A stretch of 64,000 bases of DNA, from assembly GCA_013397075.1 (NCBI GenBank), contig VWZS01006759.1, forward strand, positions 289,173 through 353,172. The letters run 5' to 3'. Below are positions 35,507-46,353 of this stretch, one piece after another. A program made the position numbers and the translations under genes. This DNA is from Rhabdornis inornatus (taxonomy: Eukaryota > Chordata > Aves > Passeriformes > Rhabdornithidae). The notes beneath the pieces were generated by a model, which searched no databases, had not been told where the DNA came from, and was given only the letters and a program-made list of their open reading frames with translations. How positions within the stretch are numbered: the stretch's first letter is position 1; each line of letters starts with the position of its first letter.

Positions 35507-37582
35507 CCCTCTCTCCATTTAGAGCTCATCCCAAACCTGTTAATTTCTTTACCCCAAGTATGTTCTCTGGCTCACTCAGCTTTTATCCTGCACCATTTTA
35601 AATAGAAAATCTCTGCTGTTACACAATAATCAAGGAAGAGCTGAATGAGGAAGAGTGGAGCCTCTTCCAAGCCACACTGCCAATAATCCTCTACTCACAT
35701 AAGTCACATCAGATGTTCATGGTAAACCAGGAATCCACTCCAAGCAGCAGAGTAGTCACACCCCTACCTCCTTCCCTGGGTTTTTACTGTGCCCCTGAGC
35801 TCCACTAAGTTTCTTAGGCTTGGCAGATGCTCAGTGGAAAAATAGGAGGAGTGGCACTCTCCCAAATGCCTCCCACTTGTGGCATCAAAGTGAGCTATCA
35901 CTCCCAGTAAATTTTACAGTATGAGGAATGAAACAGTTAGCAAAGTTGACATTTAAACCATCACCATTGGCTGTGATTAAATACCTCAGAGATGAACAGA
36001 GTGGTTCACACCTCTCCAAGTTATTGTTCTAGGCTCTCATCAGACTCCCTGCCCCACTGCAGCCACTGCCTTTGCACATACCTGAGATTTTCCTTCCATC
36101 TCTAATAGCTGGAAACCTGCTCCACCTGAGATTCTGGAGAGTTTCTGATGATGTTGCAGGGACAGAGAGAGATTGACTGAAACCCTGGCAAAGCTCCTGA
36201 ACTGCAGATTCACCCTGAGGTTGATGCAGATTAATAACACAGGAAGGGCCAAACTGGCTCCTTGTTCCTCCTCCTCTGATCTCCCTTGGTCAGCTGGAGG
36301 GAAATGAAACACTAAAGCAAATTGCAAATCTCCTGCAGGGAACCCAGATGGCAGATGAGGTCACACTGCTTCTGAAAGAGCCCAAAGGGAAGTCTGGGTG
36401 CATTCCTACAACTCCAGGAAAATGCAGGGTTTGACCATTCCAACAGTGCAGCAAGTCAGGCTGCCCAACTTTCCTCCCCACACATGCAGGAAGCACCCAA
36501 CACCTCCTCTGCAGCCTCCCAAATCCAGGTTCACACCAACAAACACCCAATTCCCCGGCCCAGGGAGGAGGAGCAGACCTGCAGGAGCTTCTCCTGCAGG
36601 AGATGGGAGCTCAGGCTCCTCTGGCAAGCTCCAGCTGCTCCTACACCCCAGCAGCCCCAGAGTGCAGGAGCCCAGAGCCAGGAGAGGCTGTCCCCAAATC
36701 ATCCCCATCTTGGGGGATGTCACCTTGGCAGGGACAGATCACAGCTGAGCTCTTCAGTGGAAAACTTAACTCATGGTGGCATCCCAAGGTGAATAAATGA
36801 TATTCCACACTAGGCTATGGACATCACCTGAGATCTGTGCCCACCTTTCAGATGGCAAATTTAATTTTCATGTCACTCACACTCTCAGTAGGATGATGGT
36901 GGCCTTCCCCCCATCTGCCCAGCAGGATTTTCCAACCACACACTGAAAGCTGCTTAGTTTTCCTCAAAACATGTTCTACTACAGCCCTTTCACTAAAATC
37001 CTCCAGCTCCCCCAGTACTTTCCTGCCCCAGCTCATGTGCAGCCCAGACAAGCCCTGCCCCATGCTGACCAGGCAGGGAAAACCAGGGTGGGTTTTCCCG
37101 AGGGAAAAGGGAATTCCTGAGAGAATGTGCATTTTTGCAACACTGGGAGAAGCTGCTCCCTGCTGCCATCCCAATGCCAAGTCAGCAGCCCACATTTCCA
37201 AAGGATTTTGTGCTGTAAACATTCAGCAGAGGGAAAACCATGGTTTGTGTTACTGCCTGTGGAAGCCCAGAGCGAGATCCCCTGCTCACCAAGGGGATAA
37301 TTCACTCCTGCACCTCTGGAATGAGACAAAGCCACTCAAAACAGAATCATCCTGGTGTGGGAACACCACAACTGACAGCAGAACAACAAAAAAACTAATT
37401 CTGAAACTCCAAAGCAGCTGAAGATACTTTGAAGTAAAATAACAGTGAAATAAAGGGAGTTATTCTTTTGGAGATGAGCAAGAAGTGTTAAACATTTGCA
37501 ATATTTCAGGTAGGAATGCTGGAGGAATATTGACCAAATTGATCATTAGAATGGTGTGTACTGAAAGAAAAACTACAACAGC
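35507..37582. other. Non-coding interval, partly GC-richer
   Basis: Unique DNA. About 36400-37350 is GC-richer, with open frames of 95-128 codons on both strands that have no recognisable motif. No repeat family was identified. Confidence 0.35.
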
Positions 37583-37597
37583 TGATATATAAATAAT

Positions 37598-37641
<44 letters not shown>

Positions 37642-37753
37642 CATATACACATATACATATACATCAGTGTAATATATATATTACATACTATTATTATATA
37701 TTGCATATAATCATTTATATAATATAACTTGAGATATATATATATATAACTTG

Positions 37754-37790
<37 letters not shown>

Positions 37791-37800
37791 ACATATACAC
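37583..37800. repeat. AT-rich microsatellite cluster (CATATA)n and (TA)n
   Basis: Tandem 'ACATAT' hexamers span about 37600-37663, followed by imperfect TA-rich sequence. Two (TA)n blocks come next, at about 37733-37748 and 37759-37784, each introduced by 'taacttgaga'. This repeated lead-in suggests a local duplication. The array is AT-only apart from the C of the hexamer and is prone to cruciform formation and slippage. Confidence 0.92.
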
Positions 37801-37927
37801 AGCTTATACACATTTAAGGTTTTTTTTTAAAATATGGATTGTGAAACTGAAGTTCTTAGAAATAGATAAACTTGTCCAGATTAAGATGTCAAACCTTCAG
37901 GGACCTGTTTGGATCAGGACATCCTTA

Positions 37928-38044
37928 TCACAGAATCCCAGATGGTTTGGGGCCCTTAAATCCCACCCAGTGCCACCCCTGTCATGGCAGGGGCACCTTC
38001 CATTGTCCCAGGCTGCTCCAAGCCCCATCCAGCTCCAGGAATGA
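37928..38044 (-). mobile_element. CR1 LINE terminal fragment
   Basis: 'acagaatcccagatgg' followed by 'cccttaaatcccacccagtg', 'gtcatggcaggggcacc', 'ccattgtcccaggctgctcc' is a type A/B-like CR1 3' end on the minus strand, truncated to about 115 bp. Some bases of the TCCAACCC region are deleted. Confidence 0.88.
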
Positions 38045-41000
38045 ATTCCAAAATCATGAATTCCAAAAGCCTGGATAAAGATGCCTCCTCTCCAAAAGAA
38101 ACCATCCCTCTGTGACGTGTCTGGACTTTTAAACCCCGGCAGCTTCCCGAGGAGCAGAATAACCTCAGGTTATTACAATTAGTTTCATCTCATTAATAGA
38201 TCAATTTCTTTCAAGCATACTGAAACCGGGTTTTACTTTGTTGCTTCTCCTTTTAGGCTCCATTATAGTCTGTGTTCTTAAGTTTTAAGGAGAGCCATCA
38301 GTGAGGAGGTTGTAATCTCAGGTGATTAATTGCACAGCATTTTACAAGCTGTAAAACAGAGCGAGATCTCCACAAAGCGATTATGCCATTAACCAGGGGC
38401 TCTTATCAGATTTTTCTACAACTACCAGGTTTGTCTGACAGATTGCAAGTCTTAAGTATTTATATATTTCAAAGGTTTACTTATTTTTGTTGTTAAAAAA
38501 CCCTAAAATCTCTATTGATTGTTACATGCAATTCCACATGAGAAGTCCCAAGCACTGTGGAGCAGAATACCAATATTTATTACCAGACTTGTGCTCATTA
38601 TGGTTCTCTCTGACAGGGGTCCATTAAAATCAATTTTTATGTTTCTTATGTTTTTTTTTCCACCCAATGTTCTTGCCATGGCGTTTATTAGCCAGTTAGG
38701 AGAAACACCAGGCACTGCTTTGTTTTTATTTTATTCTGTCGAAAATAATGAGGCCAGATTTAACAACTCTTCACTAGCGATGAGTAGAAGAGATTAAATG
38801 TTATACTTCAGCACAAACATTTACAGATGGCTTTAAAATTTTTAGAACTTTATCAGTGCTAAAGACAAAAGGAAGTCCCACCTTTCTTCTTCAGATTTAA
38901 ATTCTTGAAATAATAATAAAAATACTCCTGTTGCCTTTAACTTCAGAGTTATTCCTGAGAGATAGACCCTCTAATGTAACAATTTTTGCACATAAATCAT
39001 GCAGCCTTGTAACTTAAGAGTTACCAAGATGCCACTAATGCCTCAAGATGAAGTGAAGTCACCTCACTACTGAGAAAAGCGAAAATTAAAAAATTTTCAC
39101 AACAGGTGAAAATTAAAATTCAGGAAAAGGATCTAAACTGTCCAACTTCTGCTGAAGAACAAGATCATGAGAACCTTCAACCAGCGAACATGGCCACGTT
39201 ACAGGTGAGCAAACCAGGTGTCCTGGTAAAACAAAACCAGATTTTTTTTACCAGATGTTCTGGTAAAGAGCAGCACCCATTCCTACAAATGGCTCTGAGA
39301 GCCCCCAAATCTTTTTCCTACTCTTATTCCATTCACTCACTGACATTTGCCCTTCCCAGGGTGAAGATCCTCATCCCCTGGGTTGTTCTCCAGGCAGATT
39401 TTGCTCTGCAGCAAAGCCAAGTTTCAACTATCCTAAAAACCCATTTATTTCCATTCCTCATCAGCAGAAACCCAGCCCTTCAAGCAGAATCTGAAGAAAG
39501 TGAAGCAGTTATTTCCATATCACTGGAGTTGGCAAAACTGTGAAATCCAGAGGCTTCAGAGTTTTCGCATGGGAGGCAAAATCATATTTCAACCAGAACA
39601 CACATTATGCTCCATATTCCTGATTAATTTTACACCCATTTCAGTTACAAGGAATAAAATAGGAAAACAGGCATGCTACAAATCCATGGAGAATTTCAGA
39701 AGCAAACACAGGATGAAAAAAAGACAATGTTGAGAAAAGAAGCCAAACCTGTTTGTCTTGTCAGTGGGAGCATCGATGTAGTAGACTGTGGAAAAGTGGA
39801 ATTTAATTAGTAAACCCAGTTGAAAGACCAGTCTTAGGGAAGTCTGAGAAAGTCTAGGAAATCTTGATTTTGGCAAAGAAATTTGGCATAGAAATTTAGC
39901 ATCTAATTCTGAATTAATTCAATGTTCCTTCTAAAAATGTCACTGAACATTTCCTCACAAATAAGGAAAAAAAATTCAAGATCTGGGCAGGACAGATGGA
40001 CTCCAACAGAATGAACACAACTTACAAGAAACAGAAAAATGCACTGATGCCTCCTCAGCCAGGCCTGGATTTGAGACATGATCTCCACTGCCATGTGGGA
40101 TCTGCTCCAAACTCCAGAAGACATCACAGCTCTGGGAAAACAACTCAAGCTCTCACGAGCACTACACAGTAATTAAAACAATCAGTCATTCCTGCACCTA
40201 CCTGTTGGAGCCTAGATCTATATATAAAAATATAAAAAAATAAGAATAGATGGAGGTCTGCAAGATTTGTGAGGTGTGCACGGAGATTTTACCCTCAGTG
40301 ACGTTTGTAAGTGTGCCAAAAATTAGGGGAGGCTTTCAAAATTTACATTAAAAACACTTCTGGTTTAAAATGTTGGATAATATTTTTGAGGCAGCAGAGG
40401 AATTGATGTGTTTTGAAGCCCTTAAGGGCACAAAAGCCTCCTCCCAGTATGATTAACAAAAAGAAGTGTGCTCTCAGATCCTCTGGGCAATCTGCTTCCC
40501 TCAGCACGAGCACAAGCACAGGATCAATAGGACATGAACTCACCCAGCTGGCAGCACGCTCATTTTGGGAAGTTTTATTTCATGTACTCCTGTTTCACAC
40601 CCTGAGATCTCGATCTTTCCCACGGGGCTGAGCAGAACCACGTGTTTCTCCTTGCATGGAGATCCTCCCTGCTTGGAATTCACCTGTTCAAGGAAATAAA
40701 ATTCTCTTTAACTGCAGGGATTTTCACCAAGCAACAGATTTGAGTAGTTTTCAAAAGCAATTTGGAAAAAAAAAGCAAGAAAACAGTGAATTTCAAGTTT
40801 CCTCAACTACGGCATTCACTTTCAAAATTCCAACTTAAAATGATCCATCCTCAGAAGTCAGCACTTAAATCAAAGTCTCAAAAATAACATTAACTAGCAG
40901 CATAGTGATCTTCATAAAAATGTGAAATAGCAGCAGTTTCATGGCTGGTTTATCAGCTAAAATCCGATGTGTTGTGACACTTATTTAAAACAGGATTGTT

Positions 41001-41479
41001 GTGACAACAAAGTAGATTCAGTGGTTTAGTGCAGCAGTGTTATGCAAATAACAGCTGGAACACAAATAGAATATGTCTGCTGGAAAAGAAAACATATGAA
41101 AAAATCAATCATTCCTTAGGAAAAGAAGCATATTTTTATTCCCATTGTTACCAGTCTGGTTTTACGATTACTGATAGGATGTAGTTGGAAACAGCTGCCA
41201 AGTATTTCTCAATATTGGACAAGACCAACAATAACAGACTTGTCAAATTCATCTTGGCTAGAAAAACCACCCCAGTCTGGATGAGTTGTATTCACTGCTT
41301 GGTTTGTGCCATCATTGCTGGAGGACGGGACAGAACACCACCAGGGTGTCCACTGCAGTCACCCAGACACCAAACCAAAAAAAATCCTGTGCTCCAAAGA
41401 GCTCAACTCACGTGAAACTGGGAAAAAAGGGAACAGCTGAGAAACTGTGAGGCAGCACAAGGTAACTCCATCAGCAAAC
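38045..41479. other. Non-coding interval
   Basis: AT-rich unique DNA. A possible regulatory element at 38140-38470 is listed separately. At 39208-39256 two imperfect 17-bp direct repeats (ccaggtgtcctggtaaa, ccagatgttctggtaaa) lie close together. Open frames up to 145 codons (39106-39543) have no recognisable domain. Confidence 0.4.
38140..38470. promoter_or_regulatory. Possible conserved non-coding element
   Basis: Repeat-free sequence rich in transcription-factor-like words: 'ctcattaatagatc' (about 38189), 'ccattatagtctg' (about 38260), 'ggtgattaattgcac' (about 38321) and 'cttatcagat' (about 38402). It has a balanced composition unlike the neighbouring A-rich DNA. This is texture-based only. 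Confidence 0.25.
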
Positions 41480-41775
41480 ACAGAATAAAAGGCTCCTACA
41501 ACTGTTTGGGATGGAAGGGACCTTCAAAACCACTTATTTCCACACCTCCCACTGTCCCAGGCTGCTCCAAGCCCAATGTCCAACCTGGCCTTGGGCACTG
41601 CCAGGGATCCAGGGGCAGCCACAGCAAATCTGGGAATTCCATCCCCACCCTGCCAGGGAACAATTCCTGCCCAAAATCCCATCCAGCCCTGCCCTCTGGG
41701 AAGCCATTCCCTGTGTCCTGTCCCTCCAGGTGCAGGACCTTGCACTTGACCCGTTGAATTTCATGAGGTTTCCTG
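41480..41775 (-). mobile_element. CR1 LINE, internally deleted copy, type A
   Basis: The 3' end (plus-strand left side, 'acagaataaaaggctcc', 'tttgggatggaagggacc') lacks the CCATGGCAGGG block. The core and the AAATCTGGGAATTCC region follow. After 'ctgtccctcc' (about 41729) it jumps directly to 'ggtgcaggaccttgcacttg' and 'gaatttcatgagg', CR1 sequence that normally lies several hundred bases further 5'. The copy thus carries at least two internal deletions. Confidence 0.85.
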
Positions 41776-41827
41776 CAACACTGAGAGACCAACAAATTTC
41801 TTGGATTTATTTCATTTACTTCCCTGT

Positions 41828-41952
41828 GTTCAAGGTTGGATGGGGCTTGGAGCAACCTGGTGCAGTGGGAGGTGTCCCTGCCCATGGCAGGGGATGGGAT
41901 GAAATGAGATTTAAGATCCTTTCCAACCCAAACCATTCTGGGATTTCATGAA
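41828..41952 (+). mobile_element. CR1 LINE terminal fragment, classical subfamily
   Basis: 'gttcaaggttggatggggc', 'ttggagcaacctggtgcag', 'ccatggcaggggatgggat', 'cctttccaacccaaacc' and the tail 'gggatttcatgaatg'. It lies about 50 bp from the minus-strand CR1 at 41480-41775, 5' side to 5' side, so the two can pair as an inverted repeat. Confidence 0.9.
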
Positions 41953-42892
41953 TGACAGACCAGGGGTGCAGCAGGAGGCAGGAAGGTCCTTGCAGGGTGA
42001 CTTACAGCTGCCCACTGCTCACTGTACAGCTGTACAATAATTAGTTGTTTTCCAAATAAGAGAATCATTTCAAATCCCATCATAAAGTGCTGTGGAATGA
42101 AGTCACATCTGTGAGTAATATAATCAGTGTGAGAGAGCAGAAAAACCATCAAGCTGACAGTTTTGCATAACTAGAGCAAAAGCAAACCTAAAGCCCTGAA
42201 TTTTGGGAAGCTCTTACACAATTCCTCCATTACAGACACGCAGCAATCAGAGCAACCTCACTCAGCATGGAGAAGTCCATGAACTGCAGGTTCCCTGTGG
42301 TTTGTTTACTTTGACTGCAACCCCAAACTGATAAATAATCAAATGTTTGGTGGCATCACAAAGAAACTCCTTCCCAAGCAACTTTTTCCATGTTTCTTCT
42401 CCCTCCTCGAGGACGTGGGAGAACTTCTCTGGAGCAGCATCTCATTGCAGAAGTCAGCACACAAGCAGCAAAAGTTTACATATGTGGCAAAGCAGCAGAC
42501 ATTCTTCATGTTTATTGGTGTGACAGCCCTGAACCAGATGCACTGAACCTCACACCATGTGCTCCAGCACTAGAACAACTCTGGGATCAGCTTTTCCACC
42601 AGAACAAAGCCCAGGATGCAGGGAGCAGCAGAGAACTATCAATAACCCTCTGAGCTCTCTCCAAGTTGAACTAAGCTTTATAGATGAAACCTTGAGTGAC
42701 TGCAACTCCTATTTGCAGCCTTGTTTATCATATTCATCAGGCAGCAACATTTGGAAGGTTTATTTTTATAAAAGAATGAAGCTGCAGGACATGAATCCAC
42801 ATCCCTATGCAGCTGGATCGGGGTGCTCCAGGATGAAGGGCACTGACAGAGGTACAATGCACTCTCCTCTGTCCAGATACTAATTTTGTTTT
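41953..42892. other. Non-coding interval
   Basis: Unique DNA. An open frame at 42390-42653 (plus, 87 codons) looks mildly protein-like but has no recognised domain or clear splice context. Confidence 0.4.
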
Positions 42893-43196
42893 TTAGGCTG
42901 GCTAGGAGGAGAAATTTCCTCACAAAAGGGGTGTCAAGCATTGGAAGAGGCTGACAAGGGAAGTGGTGGTGTCACCATCCCTGGAAGTGTTCCAAGAGCA
43001 CGAGGATGTGGCACTTCAGGCCATGGTTTGGTGGTGCTGGTGCTGGCTGGACACTTCTCCAACCCTGGCAGTGCCCAAGGCCAGGCTGGACATTGGGGTT
43101 GGAGCAGCCTGGGACAGTGGGAGGTGTCCCTGCCATGGCAGGAGGTGGCACTGGATGGGATTTAAGGTCTCTTCCAAACCAAAACATTTGTGATTT
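42893..43196 (+). mobile_element. Chimeric CR1: classical 5' part joined to type A/B 3' end
   Basis: The first part (42893 to about 43060) follows the classical CR1 subfamily: 'ctaggaggagaaatttcc', 'agggaagtggtggtgtcacc', 'catccctggaagtgttcc', 'catggtttggtgg'. At about 43062 it switches to 'ccctggcagtgcccaaggcc', the type A/B core, and continues to a normal type A/B end ('tttaaggtctcttccaaacc'). Both parts are in the same orientation. A template switch during reverse transcription or a second insertion are alternatives. Confidence 0.85.
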
Positions 43197-44480
43197 ATGG
43201 AAAATTGGAAGAATTCTGATCAGCTCCTGCATCATCTCCACCTTCATTCTCCCCTTCCGCTGCAGTACCTACAAATCTGTGTCAAAATACCTTGTAATTT
43301 TGATATTAGGTAGAAAAAAATATGATTTTTAGAGAGGAAACATCAGCCAACGTCTGGAATTTTCCCAAAGAAATAAAACCATAAACACAGCATTTGTAAG
43401 TTAACCTCACCAGACTGCTAAATACAGCAAACTGGAAGACTGTAATTTTATTTAAATTTGCAGTAAGCAGCTTTCCCCCTACTATTAGTAAATAATTCAA
43501 ATATTTATATCTTCTGTTGCTCCTAACACCCCCAAAAACTCCACTGGACATTGGCCTGACATCCTAGAACCCAATTCATATCCATAACGATGACCAGAGA
43601 AACAAAAAAGGCAGAGAAAGCTTGAGAATCAACAAGGCTTACAAAAAAAACCAACAAACTGTAGCAAAGCATTTCCATGCTCCATGTTCTCCCAGACAAC
43701 AATCTGTGTTTTCCAGAAAAGTCCAGAGAGCAAACCCTGTTTTTGCTTTCAGTATTATGGAGAACTGAATCCTTCCCATCAGAGCCCTATCTCTGATGGA
43801 TCTCCCCTCCACAGGTTTTTCCATTTCCTTCACTCTGCTTTTACAATATAAACCCACCACACCAGTATCAAAATATTAACAATAATCCCCTCTGCATCTG
43901 ATTTAACAGGGGATTTCCATTAGGCTACAGCATGGAAGTCTCATGATTTTTTTTTTTTCTTTTCCCCTCAAATATTTCTGAGAATCAAGGCACAAATAAC
44001 ATATTCAGCTGGCAAATCGAATGTGGCCTCACACATCCTGCAATTGGATTTTTTTAAACCAAGAGAGTCCTGCATTAATCAGGGAGATGTCCCAGTTCCT
44101 CCAAGAAAGGGGTCTCTTGATCCATTTCAGATTAACAAAGTGTTAATTGAGCTATGTGTGATGGAAATACAGCCAACAGCAGGAAATTGCATTGCAATTC
44201 TTTCTCCTGTTTCTCTTGCCTTCTCTCAGACCCCAAAATGGTCCAATTTCCAATATTTCTAGCCAAGCCACTGCTGCACTTTTGGAAATGCTCTGTTTAG
44301 TTCTTCCACAGCACAGAAGTCACTTCTGTGGAACTGAAGAACCCACCCAGGTGCCACAGGAGGTTTTCCTGCTCCCGTGCTGGGCCAGGAGGGAACCACA
44401 CACTGCCTCCAAACACTAAAACTCACTGCCACAGGACCCCAAATTGCACCAATCATAGGAATTCTAACCCACAAAATCTG
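43197..44480. other. Non-coding interval
   Basis: AT-rich unique DNA with a poly-T run at about 43946. No gene or repeat was recognised. Confidence 0.45.
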
Positions 44481-44860
44481 AATTTCTGAATGCATTAATC
44501 CAGTAGAATCACCACCTGAATTTCTGAATGTACTAATCCACTAGAATCACTACCTGAATTTCTGAATGCATTAATCCAGCAGAATCACTATCTGAATTTC
44601 TGAATGCATTAATCCACTAGAATCACTATCTGAATTTCTGAATCCATTAATCCAGTAGAATCACTATCTGAATTTCTGAATGTATTAATCCACTAGAATC
44701 ACTACCTGAATTTCTGAATGTACTAATCCACTAGAATCACTACCTGAATTTCTGAATGTATTAATCCACTAGAATCACTATCTGAATTTCTGAATGCATT
44801 AATCCAGCAGAATCACTATCTGAATTTCTGAATGCATTAATCCACTAGAATCACTACCTG
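44481..44860. repeat. 38-bp x 10 minisatellite
   Basis: Ten tandem units of exactly 38 bp with no length change, from 'AATTTCTGAATG' at 44481 to 'CACTACCTG' at 44860. Variation is confined to a few positions: 'gcatt/gtact/gtatt/ccatt', 'cagtag/cagcag/cactag' and 'cacc/tacc/tatc'. Units 3-4 closely match units 9-10, and unit 2 equals unit 7, so blocks of several units have been copied. There are no unique spacers, so it is not CRISPR-like. Confidence 0.97.
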
Positions 44861-46187
44861 CAGGTGATTCCCTTGGAGGTGTTGATATCACCCCACCAGA
44901 GGTGTGACCAAGCACCACCTTGCTCATTTACTTCCCATTCTTTAAAAATTTATCCTAAAAACTTCATCACTTCCCATTCTCCACAATTTTACCCTAAAAA
45001 ACTCATCAAAGCCCTGATATTTGCATCAACAAATGAGCTACAATCCACAAACACCTGCCCTGTTTTGATGGTGCCATAGAGCATCAGGGACTCGCCAAAA
45101 AAAAGCAATTCCAGACATTTGTTGAGTTTGAGGATGATCAAGAAATGCCAGGGGAGCTTCTTCTTCATCCTAATTACAGGAAAAAACAACCAGTCCTGAA
45201 CTCTTGGAGAGTCCTTCTTTTGAGTATCTCAAACCTGCTTGCTATTGATTCAAGTTTTGAATTAAAATTCAATCAAAGCTTCAAATATTGGATTTAAATT
45301 TAAGGGGAATACATCAGAGTTTGGCAATTTGCTTCTTCATTTCAGCCACCCTTCCTGATGCAGTAAGTTTGCATCCTTCTCCTAACAAAATCCTTATCAA
45401 ATCCCATCAGCCAAAGCAAAAATCCATCATAACCCAATGGCTGCAAAATGATTTAGTGTCAAAAAGCTTCTGCCACTGATGAGGCTGCCCATGCCAGTGA
45501 GCCACCCATCCAAGGGTTTCACTGAATTACAGTTCTCTCAACATCTCCTTAATAGTTTAAAACTTCCTGTATTTGTTTTACTGGGTTCTGCCTGTTTATT
45601 TAAAAGGAAATAATCCATTGTACGTAAAGAATATGGGAAAAGATATTAATAGTAAAGGTAATGTATTTCTGCACATATAGTGCAGGGTGGAGGGTGATTT
45701 TCCAACCTTATGGTTCTTGACTTAGAGGAAAAAGCCATTTTTTGGTGTTTCAAAGCAGAGAAAGACTTAAGGGCTGTGAATAGAAGACAGGATCCATGCA
45801 ATCAGAACAATCTAAAAAAATCTACTCCTGTTAATATCTTGATTAACCATCTATATTTTCACCTTACAAAAGCTACTGTTCTAAGAGAACAAAGAGTTTA
45901 TGTACTACAAATAATTTTACTGCAGGGAAGAAAGAAGGAAAGAGTTTGTTGGATGTTTCCCACTAAAGTAGTTTAATATATTGGAATATTAGTATCACTT
46001 TGCTATACTGGAACACAAATTAGAGAGAATGAGAAACATTTAATTTCAGTCTTTTTGCTTATTATGAAATGTCTGATTTCTTTCCAAGCTAAAATACAAA
46101 CTCTTCTAAGAGGTGCTTCCTCCTCTTGAAAAAAAGAGTCCAAAGATTTCCAACTAAATAGAATGGTGTGAACTCCAAAGAAACATG
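44861..46187. other. Non-coding interval
   Basis: AT-rich unique DNA. A near-duplicate pair of phrases, 'acttcccattctttaaaaat' and 'acttcccattctccacaat', at about 44932-44990, suggests a small local duplication. No gene was recognised. Confidence 0.4.
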
Positions 46188-46353
46188 AAGCTGTGGCTGT
46201 CCCTGGATCCCTGGCAGTGCCCAAGGCCAGGTTGGACATTGGAGTTGGAGCACCTGGGACAGTGGGAGGTGTCCCTGCCATGGCAGGGGCAGGAATTGGA
46301 TGAGTTTTAAGGTCCCTTCCAATCCAAACTATTCTGGGATTCTGTGATAATGA
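46188..46353 (+). mobile_element. CR1 LINE 3' end
   Basis: 'gaagctgtggctgtccctgg', the GGATCCCTGGCAG core, 'cctgccatggcagggg', 'gagttttaaggtcccttcc' and the tail 'tgggattctgtgataatg'. It is truncated before the region that distinguishes types A and B. 'caggaattggatgag' replaces the common 'tggcactggatggg'. Confidence 0.92.

Noticed and set aside
44481..44860. CRISPR-like regular repeat spacing
   Set aside because: Units are contiguous 38-bp tandem copies with no unique spacers, and the host is a vertebrate.
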